Positions 24,441-36,300 of a DNA stretch of 64,000 bases are shown here, in pieces. Below the pieces are notes generated by a model, which worked only from the letters and a program-made list of their open reading frames with translations, did not search any database and was not told where the DNA came from. The position numbers and the translations under genes are program-made. Position 1 is the stretch's first letter, and each line of letters begins with the position of its first letter. The stretch comes from Toxonevra muliebris (taxonomy: Eukaryota; Arthropoda; Insecta; Diptera; Pallopteridae), in the NCBI GenBank assembly GCA_963691655.1, contig OY829328.1:71924400-71988399 (forward strand). Reading direction: 5' to 3'.

Positions 24441-25375
24441 GTCAATTGATAGCTTGAACTAACTAAACTTTGAGATTTCTGATTTACTGAATCTTTATTT
24501 TCCTCTTAAGTCAAAATTGATAAAATTAGTTTAAAAAGCATTCGGTGTCAATGAAGTATGTAAGATAATCTGACTTTAAGTTAATTCCTCAGCTTTTTCA
24601 CTATCATTGGGTTAAAAAGCATAGCTATGCTTTTCTAACTATTTACTTAGTTGTTCAAATTGTTTTGATGATCAAAGAGATGCTAGTTAGAGATTTTAGA
24701 ATTGCTTTAAATGCTTTTATCTACCATTTGTAAATAAAAGATTTTTTTTTTTAATTAGATATCTATTTCTGTATATAACAAATATGTATACGTCATTATT
24801 AGCATTTTTCAGGTTTTTACTTTAATGTCTAGCTTTTGTTCACTTTTTTTTATTGTTGTGGTTATTGCGTTTTAATAATCAAGCAACGATTTTAATATAC
24901 ATACATATATCTACTTAGAAGTTATTATATTTCATTGTTTCGGTATTATATTTTTTGTTGTTGCTATTTTTAAACGAAATCAAATAATTTACAAGTTTTT
25001 TGATATTTTACTTTGAGTTTTATTATATGTAAAACAAAAGATTTCGAGTACAAACACACTGAATCTGACCATGAGCTACGTTTTTAGTAATTTTTCTTGG
25101 TGAGATCAGCAAGGAAGTAGTAATTAATAACACAGAGTAATAATTTGACCACTCATAGTATAATGAAAAAAATCTTCATTCTGTTTTAAGTCAAACTCAT
25201 GACCCATCAAGTGAGTAGTTTCTAATATCAGCAAATATTTTTGCGTATTTTTTTGCTTTTCTGAATATTTTTTCTTTGTTTTCGTATTTTGATTTACAAT
25301 TTTCTTATTTTGAAATTCTTCTGAGATTAAGCAGATCTCTGCAAATATTTATACACAATATTATGAGCATATGTT

Positions 25376-26075
25376 CTAACTCAAAACTACAAAAAAATTT
25401 ATATTCAAACTTATATATGAAGATATAAAAATTAAAAATTAAAATAAGTAGAAACACGAAATTTATATTATCATAAAAATGAAATAAAATTACAAAGCTA
25501 AAAACAAAGAATAAATGAAATAAAATTGAATTTGATAAACAAAGCAAAAAAAAAAAAACATTAAAAACGAAAACAAAATATATAAAATTGTTTCAAAAAA
25601 CACAGAAAAAATATATAGAAAATTTTATAAAATAATGCGCACATGCATAAAAAAAAAACACAATACACTTCATAAATATATAAACAAAAATAGAAGCAAC
25701 TGCCACACTGTCATAAACAAATGCTTATGACATCACATGCAAAGAATTTTTTAACATACTCTTTAAATATTCAAAAGTTCAACTCAATGCAAAAAAAAAA
25801 AAAACCAAAAAGTCAAAAAAGAAATAAATAAAAAAAAGTAATAATTATAAAACAACATTTTGTTTGAAATACATAGTAGATACAGCAACAACAATAGCAA
25901 ATGGAGTGCCAAAAATGAGTTGACAAACTGTCAACCGCAAACAACAACAACAACCACAGCAATTTTGACACAATTTTAGTTGTTTTGGCTGAGGCTCTGA
26001 GTGTATTTACATATATGTGTACAAACACTCAGATTATATGTTAGTGTGAGTGTATTTTGTTTGTACTCGAGATTT
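25376..26075 (+). repeat. Segmental duplicate of the gene 5 upstream region
   Basis: The order of blocks (CTAACTCAAAA..., AACAAAGCAAAAAAA..., CATTTTGTTTGA..., ACAGCAACAACAATAGCAAA..., GACACAATTT..., CTCTGAGTG, then ACTCAGA...GTTAGTGT...CGAGATTTA) matches 61050-61480 plus 62165-62225. The match resumes close to the respective genes, so one ancestral copy carried gene 1 or gene 5 with several kb of upstream DNA. No coding exon is visible inside. Confidence 0.7.
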
Positions 26076-26706
26076 AATACTTACTTCATTTTCGATCTCT
26101 CTCTGTCTCTCTTTCTCTCTCTTTGGTATTGTCAGGGTTAAAAATAAAATTATATTGTAATTATTTTGTAAATTTGGTGAACACACATATAAATATATAT
26201 TTTTTTTATGCTTTCATTCATTCATGAACATTCTCGTTCGTCCGATTCTGTCTGTCCGTCTGTCTGTAAGTACATGTGCACTTAGGAATGCGCAAAAATA
26301 ATGCGATTTGCATGCAATCATGCGCTAAAAATGTAACAACAAAATATCTAAATCCATGCATGTGTTTAAAATTTATTTTGCGCAATTGTGAAATATTTTG
26401 AAAATTGATTTTTTTCTTTCTAAAGAATTCTATTTTATTTTATACCCTCATGTTAATTGAGTGTCTGCGGCTACCTAAATTAAATACAAATTATTTCATT
26501 GTAAAAAGACCCCAAAGGGCAAACAATCCAAAAGTACGCTAAATTCAGAGTTGAACATGTTTGTTCTATAAGCCGGAACAGTTGTTAAAATCTGTTGGAA
26601 AAAATTTCAAATTGTTTTTGTGTACTTTTTTTTTTGTTTGGGAATGTATTTTTTATAGGAATTGGAAACAATATCTCCTTGGGATCAATCGTTTCCAGAT
26701 AATTAA

Positions 26707-27278
26707 CCCTTCAACAACATTTAAGCCCACGTCAAGACGGATTCACATGTACCTTAAATATGAAATACGATACTTTTTATTTGATTTAATAAACGGAATA
26801 ACCGTTTGAAGTTCTATATTTTACAAAGTGAAGAGTCGAGCATTTAAAATTAGTGAAAAAACACGTCTGCTGGTTTTGAAGTGATTTTAAAATTTATATT
26901 TAAAGAAATAATTAATTAAGTTAAAAGTGTAAAAGTTTGTGATTTGCAAAAGTGATCTATAAGTGTTTGAAATAAAACCGTCTCAAGGCGGACCTTTCTG
27001 TTACACGTGGAAAAATGTATTCGTTACATTTATTTATGGTTTGTAATTTATATATGAATTTTATTATAATTTTCTTTTTTTATTATTATATAATTTACTA
27101 CAACAGCTGTGCTTGAATTTATTCTTTTTAATAATTTCAATTTTTAGTTCTATCATTTGCAGTGTGCACTGCATTGGTTCGTTTTGAGGCAGGATCAACA
27201 TTCGCGGCTTCTTTAGAAAAAGTAAAATGAAAACCGAAAAATGTATAATATATAAGATTAGTCTTATGCATTAGAAGG
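26707..27278. mobile_element. Possible piggyBac-like element (weak)
   Basis: TTAA followed by CCCTTCAACA at the left (26703-26716) and AGAAGG followed by TTAA at the right (27273-27282), the pattern of short piggyBac-type ends. The inverted match beyond about 8 bp is poor, so this could be chance. Confidence 0.3.
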
Positions 27279-28083
27279 TTAAAAGTATTAATATTTTACA
27301 AAATTGTGTATTTCATGAAAGAATGAAAATTCAAGTGAATACTGTGGAAAAACCACACATATAGTTTTTGATATTTTTTGAAATAACTCCTTGGCACAAT
27401 TTTGTTTTGTTTTTTATTAAATCTACTACCTTTTGTATGCAACTATGAAACATAAATTTACTGACTCAGAGAGAGAATTGAGAGAAGCTCTTTACAATTA
27501 CAATTGTATATATTTCATTCCTCACATAGTTTTTTGACACACAAGACTGCCCACACTTCACATACTTTAGTTAATTTGTAGCGTTATATTTTCCGCGTTA
27601 CGACACTCGTTAGGGGATGCGTGCTGCGTTCTCTAACTTGCCACTCTCTTTGTTTACTCTTTATTTCTATCTGCCATTCTGTCTTCTATTTTACCGGTAT
27701 CCACTCTCACAACAATAAAATAATGCCATTTAGTACTAGATCATACTACTGAGAATGGTGATATGGAGACTTCTGTAAGAGAGCATAGAGTTTATTTGTT
27801 GTAAATGTGCAAAAAAAAGAAAACGGGAAAATTCTGATTCTCTCGTTCGGTTGATTTTCTTGTGGGAACTCAACAGTATGACTTCGCTATGCATTAATAC
27901 AAGTTCATTGTCACCAATTCTTATATTATTGGTTGAACTTTGTCCATATATGGTCATGATGAATTTCGTTGAGAGACCAATTTCTAAGAGAAACTGCATT
28001 ATTTCCTGCCGGTATAATCGACGATTATGCTTATGTGCGAAGCTGAATCAAGATAGTGCAAACTTTTTGCATCGTGCTTACAT

Positions 28084-28161
28084 TCAGTTTTGTACAAGCT
28101 ATTGAGAGCGAAGAACAGAATTTTTCTAAGCGATTATTTGTTAAAATTTATAAACTACATA
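28084..28161 (+). promoter_or_regulatory. Initiator-like site and conserved leader upstream of gene 1
   Basis: TACATTCAGTTT contains the fly initiator TCAGT (28084-28088; +1 at 28086). The next 76 bp, up to a possible GTGA splice donor at 28162, are conserved in length and sequence with 63048-63123 upstream of gene 5 (AGCTAT, GAGA, CGAA, ACAGAATTTT, AAGCGATTATTTG). Conservation of sequence and spacing suggests a real transcription start and non-coding leader exon. It contains no ATG, so it cannot by itself supply the start codon. Confidence 0.45.
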
Positions 28162-28399
28162 GTGACGGTGTTAAATTAAATTCCGAAATATTGTGGGTAT
28201 TCACTGTTTTTTTTTTTTGTAAATGGTATTGCATCATTGGAAATCCTAAATATTTCTGCAACTTATGGCAACACAAAAACCAATTTTGTATAAATAGCAG
28301 AAATATTTTAAATTTGCAATGATGCCAGACCTTTTGCAAGAAACAGTGAACAACCCTATAATATTTATTAATGAAAAAACTTCAAAACTATTTTTACAG

Positions 28400-28842
28400 C
28401 ATCACTCAAGAGCGCTGGCGACAAGACCGCCGAATTATTCGGCAAGACGAAGGATGATGCAGGTGATCTTGCACAAAGCACTGGTAGGATTAAATGGAAG
28501 TCAAGTTAAAATAAAATTTTAAAGTAAATGTCTTCTGGTGTGTTTTTCTTTTATAGCCGATCAAGCTTCTGACCTAGCTTCTGAAGGGGTAGAAAAAACC
28601 GGGAAAGCTTATGATACTTCCAAGAAAGGTATCGTAGATGCTGCCGAAGCTACAGGAGAAGTAAGTAACTCAAATTATTAAGTTTTAGGGACAGTTTTTC
28701 AGTACAGTTAATTTCTATCTGAAAACAAATTAATAATTTTTTTTTTTTTTGTATTTAAATAATTTCTGTGGTTTTTTATTTTAAGGCTACTGGCAATGCT
28801 TACGATAAAACTAAGAAGGCTGCCTCCGACTTGGTCAAGTAA
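28400..28842 (+). CDS. Gene 1: short LEA3-like 11-mer repeat protein (start exon missing)
   Basis: Three coding exons are seen: 28400-28483, 28557-28660, 28786-28842, with acceptors TTTTTACAG, TTTTATAG, TTTTAAG and donors GTAGGA, GTAAGT. Intron phases are 1, 1, 0, as in every paralog. The visible 81 residues run from SLKSAGDKTAELFGKTKD through three 11-residue repeats (ADQASDLASEG, then units with KTGKAYDTSKKGIVDAAEAT) to AYDKTKKAASDLVK and a TAA stop. It is an all-Ala/Lys/Thr/Asp amphipathic helix former without cysteine. Such 11-mers characterise group 3 LEA proteins; a protective or membrane- or lipid-surface-binding role is inference. The first coding exon should end one base into a codon; I could not place it. 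The gene is the single-array counterpart of gene 2, with which it shares several kb of flanking DNA. Confidence 0.8.
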
Positions 28843-29052
28843 GAAGTAAGAAAGATTTGCTGCCACCAATATCAATGGAAACAGAAGGGCAAAAAAGCGA
28901 GCATACAAAACTTCAAATTAAAAAAATAAAAACAGAAATCTTTTAAAAATCAAACAAACAGAAAATCACAACTACATAAATCTTAGTCAAAACAAAAATT
29001 CAATCTCAAATTCAGTACAAATAAAAACCAAATAAAACCGATTCAAAACAAA

Positions 29053-29160
29053 ACCTGCCTCGAAGTGACGAATGACAGTTTTGTGGTCGTTTAGTTGAAA
29101 TTTTTTTCCAAAAATAAACTAGCAAACCTTGTTTTGAGCGTGGCATATTTATGCACACTA
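29053..29160 (+). promoter_or_regulatory. Conserved 3'-UTR block of gene 1
   Basis: About 108 nt matched at 48730-48836 in the 3' region of gene 3, with identical segments such as CAGTTTTGTG, TTGAAATTTTTTT and GCGTGGCATATTTA. It is more similar between the two genes than much of their coding sequence. Genes 2, 4 and 5 lack it. It may be a 3'-UTR control element or simply recent shared ancestry. Confidence 0.5.
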
Positions 29161-29707
29161 ACAATTCGTTATACTCAACCAAAAAAAAAAACAAATAAAA
29201 TATAACTATAAAAAATATTTTATTGTAAAAGAATTTTTCTTTCAAAAAAAAAAAAGGGCATTTAAGAAAAATATCAATACTACCTCATAATGCAAAAAAA
29301 AAAAAACAATTGTAAAAATCTCCTGTATTTTTTTTTGAATTAAAATGTAATTTTTTTATTTTTATATTTCTTAAACTTTTGTTTATTGCAAAACAATTTT
29401 TCTTTGAAAAATAAAGAAAATTTAAGAAAGACCTCAAAACTACTTCATAATGTAAGGAAAACAACTGTAAAAATCTCCTCAAGAAAGTCTGTAATTTTTT
29501 AAAATTAAGTATAATTTTTTTATTTTTAAATTTCTTAAACTTTTATTACTTTAAAGCATAAATATAATTCAAGTTTTTCTTTTTTTTATTATTAGGTATT
29601 ATATTAAATTATTTTTAAATTTTTTCTATAAGTATTTTACTTTTCTTTTTGTGAATGTGAAAATTTAGATTCTAATTTATTTTATTTTATATTTTAATGT
29701 AAAACGC

Positions 29708-29725
29708 AATAAATAATGAAATAAA
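29708..29725 (+). terminator. Poly(A) signals of gene 1
   Basis: Two AATAAA hexamers (29708-29713, 29720-29725) in a context, GCAATAAATAATGAAATAAA, that is identical at the end of gene 2 (38720-38739). Earlier AATAAA copies (for example about 29020-29035) could also be used. Confidence 0.55.
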
Positions 29726-30507
29726 AAAATCTGGATTTGGAGAAAGTTCGCAAAACAAACAAAACTTTTATTTTCATTGGGTTTTCGTCATTTGGTTTAT
29801 ATAATATTGAGGATACAACATGTGAGTTACAACATATTTTTGGATGCAAGTTGTATTGTTAATGGCTGGTGCGCAATTTCTGTGTGAACACATATCTCGT
29901 TATTCAACAATCGAGAAAGTGTATGTTTTATCTTTCCACCCTTAGTAACGAACTTTTCTGGATGCTTCATGTATTTAAGTTGCGTCTCGATGTAACAGCA
30001 TGACGATCAGCGATGATGTTCTATACGGTGTCGTTCGGTGAATGACAATTTAAATGCGCTTGCTTAATACATTTTTTACGTAAGGAGTTATGCCAAGAAC
30101 CACTAATGCAAAATGTCCACACCAAGCGGGCGCTTCGCCTGATATAATCTAACAACTCTTTGTTATCCTCATCAGTAAGGTTAGTACATGTAAACTAGCG
30201 TTTGCCTTAGGCAACGTTCTTAATTTGGGTGTTTCTGAGTCTATTTCCTCTCTTGTCACTCCTGTTGTATTGTTTTGTTTCCGTTTTGTAGATGTGAGTT
30301 GTTACTATACTACCGTATAATATTCTAGTAAATTAATTACATAATTTGTTAAATTATAATAAAAATATAAATACTTATGCAGGTATTAATATGTATATGT
30401 CTAAAATTGTGCGATTTTAATTGACTACAGTTTCATGCGTCACACTGTACTTGCGCACCGGTACTTCCATTTTTCTACTCATTTCTCATGTGTACTTTGA
30501 ATTTTTG

Positions 30508-30635
30508 TTGGTTCTCTTCTCATGTTTTTGTTGGTTCTCTTCTCGTGTTTTTGTTGGTTTCTTCTCATGTTTTTGTTTCTTCTCATGTTTTTGTTGATTT
30601 CTTCTCATGTTTTTGTTTCTTCTAATGTTTTTGTT
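30508..30635. repeat. Minisatellite of about 20-27 bp
   Basis: About five to six copies of a TTCTTCTCATGTTTTTGTT-type unit. The matching place in the duplicated block downstream of gene 2 (39412-39445) has a single copy, so the array expanded here. The open frame 30522-30902 is mostly its translation and is not a gene. Confidence 0.75.
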
Positions 30636-30769
30636 TCATTGATCTTTGTGTTCTATGTGTTGTTGTTGTTATATTTTCTTAATAATGTATGCATATTTTA
30701 CTATTGTTTTTTTTTCTGTGCATATTTCTCCTCTCATTTTTCTACCAATATATATAAATACCATAAGTG

Positions 30770-33145
30770 CGTTCATATCAAATTTGAAACTGTAATTTTA
30801 ACATGCAGAAAAAAGAAGTGTTTTTCTCATTTCTGTGGCCAAAGAATGAATTTTTTACTAGTGAGAAACTATCAAGGATACCAAAATTTTGTGAAGAAGT
30901 AAAAGTTTCTAATTTTCTTAAACATTTTAACAATATATATAAAAAAATTTGTGTACTGTTCTTATTTTAAAATAATTAAATTTTTAGAAGTGTTTTTATT
31001 TATGAATAAATAATCATCCTTTATAATATCCGGTGGTGTATGTAGACTTTTGTCCTTCACTGTACATATGAAAATTTGTTGAGCAATAGCGAAATATTTG
31101 AACATTTTTTTTAAGTAAAACTTTTATATTATATGTAAAAGCATAGAATCGATGTGACGTTGAAATTGATGCAACGCATAGATGGGGAGTGAAACAACGA
31201 AAACAATCGAATTTTAATTCAGGATGTGCATATGTAAATAAACGAAAAATCGAGTAAACCAACAAAGTCAACTTTGGCTGAAACAACTCTAACGGCATTC
31301 TCTCTCACATATTTAACTATTTGCACTAATAAAATTTCTTGCAAAAACAACACGATTAACAATAACAGTAAACTCCTCTGAAGTCTCTCACTCGCTAATT
31401 TGAGATCCCATTGAGAGAGTCGACGTCTCTGCTTGTATTGCAAGGGCTCGATAAGGGATGATAAATGTATTTTTTAATTTTGTACCGAATAAAAAAAAAA
31501 ATGTACCAAAGTAGCCAAAAATGTACCACGAATTTTTAAATGAATTTGAAATAATACAAAGGGTACTTTCTTCTAATCTAAATTCAACCAGGGCTGCCTT
31601 TATAATTAAAAAATTAATAATATATTTACTCAACATAGTTTCAATTTTACTGTGTGCCCTATGACACATTTAACTATTTCGTTGTAAAGAATTCTATTTT
31701 ATTTTTACTCTCATGTTAATTTATTAATCAAAAAATGTTTGTTTGAAACTTACCCATTGGAATAGTTCGCAGCGTACTCCTACGGGCATAGCCTTAGTAT
31801 GTGGAAAAAGTAAGTTTGAAAAAAAAAAAAAACAAATAACAAAAAATCTTCCTAACAATAAATAACTTTGAATGTATTTTTACACCACAATAAAATTATA
31901 TGCAATGTGGTTGAAATAGTTACAATATTACGAAGAAAAAAAATTTAGTTGTGATTTTTTCTTAAAATTTAATATCGCTAAATGACAGTACGTCGCGACG
32001 CGGCAAAAGTAAGTTTCTAAAAATTTCAATATCCAAAATGGCCACCTATTTCGCAACAATTTTAGTGAATCGGTCTTCTACATATAGTGAAAACCAGATT
32101 TCTACATCGAGACGGAGTATCTTCCTCCAAACTATTATTCACCAATTTCATTTATTCCTCGTTACCTCGTGCTCTAAAATATTCATTCTCAATCTGCACT
32201 AGACTTACCATTTGATAACGAAGCAGGTCTTAGTGGAAATCATTTTACACCATTTTGGAAATTTTGGTGAGACATTTGGCCGATTCATAAGATGTCATAT
32301 CGTGTCGTATAATTTTGAAAAAGTTGAGAATTCATGATCAATGAGAGGATACGACACTGAATAAGACACCTTGTGAATTGCTCAATTGTGTTCTGAGACG
32401 ATGAAAACTTTACCTACTTCAGGTTTTCTTTTCCGGTAATGGTAAGTCTTTTGAGGAATTTGAGAATATACCAGCATTCAACTGTGTTTCCAGTGATACT
32501 ATATTGATTATACTACCCATGTACAAGCATTCAGGAACCATTTTCCTATTTCAGATGCTTCAGAGGTCGGCAATGGGCCCATGGTAAAGGAAAACTCTCA
32601 AAAAAAAAGTGTTCTCTATGAACATATTCGTTTCATATAACATGATCCACTTTCTGCAAGATAACTTTGACATAAAATTTTTGCAGAATTAATTCGTCAT
32701 CGCTATAGATTATAAATAAAGTTTCTTTCAAAATTTTAATGTGACACGACGAACTTGTAATAAAAATGAAAAATTCTCATCGAGAGAATGTTTTTTTGAG
32801 AGTACTCTTCGTTATGGACTTATTCCCAGGTTTTAAGGATTCTGAAAGATGAAAGCGGTTCCAGGATATTTATGCAAGGATACACTACAAGTGTATCATT
32901 AGAGTTGCATGTAGTCATGGTCTAAGAGGCTGTCCAAACGGGCGGAAGCACGAACGTCATGGGAAGGGCTGTGTGTTCACAGAAGTGCAACCATGATGGA
33001 TTTTTTGTAATCAAAAAGAAACGGTGGATTTGAAATATTAACACTTTTCGTCTCTTTTTTTTATGATCGTGAAGATAAGTTTTTCCATTACCGAAAAATA
33101 AGAAATAAATATGTGATTTAACCATAGAAACGTAATCTTCGTCAA
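30770..33145. other. Gene-free spacer between genes 1 and 2
   Basis: AT-rich, with GTACC-containing words near 31485-31530 that recall hAT-type ends seen elsewhere in the window. A segment at 31684-31730 repeats part of the gene 1 upstream region (about 26424-26460). No exon that I can support. Confidence 0.45.
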
Positions 33146-33348
33146 TTCGACATTTGTTAAAATTTATAAAATACGTGGTGATAAAAGTTACGGTGACAAA
33201 TTAAATATCGAAATAGGTACTGTGGGTATTCACTGTTTGTTGCAAATGGTCATGCATTGCTGCAAAACCCAAATATTTTTGCAACAAAAAGTGAACAACC
33301 CTATAATATATATTAATTATTATTATTATTTGAAAATTATTTTTACAG

Positions 33349-36300
33349 CAGCATTCAAGAACTTTGGCAACAAGACCGCCAAATTTTTCGGCAAGACGAA
33401 GGATGGCGTAAGTGATTTGGCACAAAGCACTGGTGAGATTCAATGGAAATCAAGTTAAAAAAAATTTGTAAAGTAAAATTTTTTACAGCCGATAAAACCG
33501 GTGAAGCCTATGATGCTACCAAGAAGGGTGTCGTAAATGCTGCCGAGGCTACAGCCGATAAAACCGGAGAAGCTTATGACGCTACCAAGAAAGGTATCGT
33601 AAATGCTGCTGAAGTTACAGCAGATACAACCGGACAAGCTTATGGGGCTACCAAGAAGGGAATTGTAAATGTTGCCGAAATTACAGCCGATACAACCGGA
33701 GCAGCTTATGACGCTACCAAGAAGGGTATCGTAAATGCTGCCGAAGCTACAGCAGACAAAACCGGACAAGCTTATGGTGCCACTAAGAGGGGCGTCAAAA
33801 ATGCTGCCGAAGCTACAGCCGATAAAACCGGACAAGCGTATGGTGCTACTAAGAGGGGTGTCGTAAATGCTGCCGAGGCTACTGCCGATAAAACCGGACA
33901 AGCTTATGATGCTACCAAAAGGAGTATCTTTTATGCTGCGGAAGCTACAGCGGATAAAACCGGACAAACTTATGATGCCACCAAAAGAGGTATCTTTAAT
34001 GCTGCTGAAGCTACAGCCGATAAAACCGGTGCAGCTTACGGTGCTACTAAGAGGGGTGTCGTAAATGCTGCCGAGACTACAGCAGATAAAACTGGACAAG
34101 CTTATGATGCTACCAAAAGGGGTATCTTTTATGCTGCTGAAGCTACAGCCGATAAAACCGGACAAGCTTATGATGCTACCAAAAGAGGTATCTTTAATGC
34201 TGCTGAAGCTACAGCCGATAAAACCGGACAAGCTTATGGTGCTACTAAGAGGGGTGTCGTAAATGCTGCCGAGGCTACAGCCGATAAAACCGGACAAGCT
34301 TATGATGCTACCAAAAGGAGTATCTTTAATGCTGCGGAAGCTACAGCCGATAAAACCGGAGCAGCTTATGGTGCTACTAAGAAGGGTATCGTAAGTGCTG
34401 CTGAAGCTACAGCCGATAAAACCGGACAAGCTTATGATGCTTCCAAAAGAGGTATCTTTAATGCTGCTGAAGCTACAGCCGATAAAACCGGACAAGCTTA
34501 TGATGCTACCAAAAGAGGTATCTTTAATGCTGCTGAAGCTACAGCCGATAAAACCGGTGCAGCTTACGGTGCTACTAAGAGGGGTGTCGTAAATGCTGCC
34601 GAGACTACAGCAGATAAAACTGGACAAGCTTATGATGCTACCAAAAGGGGTATCTTTTATGCTGCTGAAGCTACAGCCGATAAAACCGGACAAGCTTATG
34701 ATGCTACCAAAAGAGGTATCTTTAATGCTGCTGAAGCTACAGCCGATAAAACCGGACAAGCTTATGGTGCTACTAAGAGGGGTGTCGTAAATGCTGCCGA
34801 GGCTACAGCCGATAAAACCGGACAAGCTTATGATGCTACCAAAAGGAGTATCTTTAATGCTGCGGAAGCTACAGCCGATAAAACCGGAGCAGCTTATGGT
34901 GCTACTAAGAAGGGTATCGTAAGTGCTGCTGAAGCTACAGCCGATAAAACCGCACAAGCTTATGATGCTTCCAAAAGAGGTATCTTTAATGCTGCTGAAG
35001 CTACAGCCGATAAAACCGGACAAGCTTATGATGCTACCAAGAAGGGTATCGTAAGTGCTGCCGAAGCTACAGTCGATACAACTGGAGCAGCTTATGATGC
35101 CACCAAAAGAGGTATCTTTAACGCTGCTGAAGCTACCGCCGATAAAACCGGACAAGCTTATGATGCTACCAAAAGAGGTATCTTTAATGCTGCCGAGACT
35201 ACAGCCGATAAAACCGGACAAGCTTATGATGCTACCAAAAGAGGTATCTTTAATGCTGCTGAAGCTACAGCCGATAAAACCGGACAAGCTTATGATGCTA
35301 CCAAGAAGGGTGTCGTAAGTGCTGCCGAAGCTACAGCCGATACAACTGGACAAGCTTATGATGCTACCAAAAGAGGTATCTTTAATGCTGCTGAAGCTAC
35401 AGCCGGTAAAACCGGACAAGCTTATGATGCTACCAAAAGAGGTATCTTTAATGCTGCCGAGACTACAGCCGATAAAACCGGACAAGCTTATGATGGTACC
35501 AAAAGAGGTATCTTTAATGCTGCTGAAGCTACAGCAGATAAAACCGGACAAGCTTATGATGCTACCAAAAGAGGTATCTTTAATGCTGCTGAAGCTACAG
35601 CCGATAAAACCGGACAAGCTTATGATGCTACCAAGAAGGGTGTCGTAAGTGCTGCCGAAGCTACAGCCGATACAACTGGAGCAGCTTATGATGCCACCAA
35701 AAGAGGTATCTTTAATGCTGCCGAGACTACAGCCGATAAAACCGGACAAGCTTATGATGCCACCAAAAGAGGTATCGTTAATGCTGCCGAGACTACAGCC
35801 GATAAAACTGGACAAGCTTATGATGCTACCAAAAGAGGTATCTTTAATGCTGCCGAGACTACAGCCGATAAAACTGGACAAGCTTATGATGCTACCAAAA
35901 GAGGTATCTTTAATGCTGCTGAAGCTACAGCCGATAAAACCGGACAAGCTTATGATGCTACCAAGAAGGGTATCGTAAGTGCTGCCGAAGCTACAGCCGA
36001 TACAACTGGACAAGCTTATGATGCTACCAAAAGAGGTATCTTTAATGCTGCTGAAGCTACAGCCGATAAAGCTGGACATGCTTATGATGCTACCAAAAAG
36101 GGTATCGTAAGTGCTGCCGAAGCTACAGCCGATACAACTGGAGCAGCTTATGATGCTACCAAAAGAGGTATCTTTAATGCTGCTGAAGCTACAGCCGATA
36201 AAACCGGACAAGCTTATGATGCTACCAAAAGAGGTATCTTTAATGCTGCTGAAGCTACAGCCGATAAAACCGGACAAGCTTATGATGCTACCAAGAAGGG

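Noticed and set aside
28162..28399. Start codon for gene 1 in the stretch just before its first visible exon
   Set aside because: The ATGs present (for example ATGGTATTG near 28225 and ATGATG at 28319) lead to stops or join in the wrong phase, and do not match between genes 1, 2 and 5.
28319..28522. Open frames reading through the first visible acceptors of genes 1, 4 and 5 (28319-28522, 57483-57785, 63100-63318)
   Set aside because: They cross TTTTTACAG acceptors and GT donors and read the exons in a frame not shared by the paralogs.
30522..30902. A 126-codon hydrophobic open frame
   Set aside because: Its first half is the translation of a minisatellite, and the duplicate copy near 39.4 kb does not keep the frame.
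32436..32447. ATG immediately followed by GTAAGT as a first exon for gene 2
   Set aside because: The phase is 0, while the family exon needs phase 1, and there is no counterpart at gene 1.
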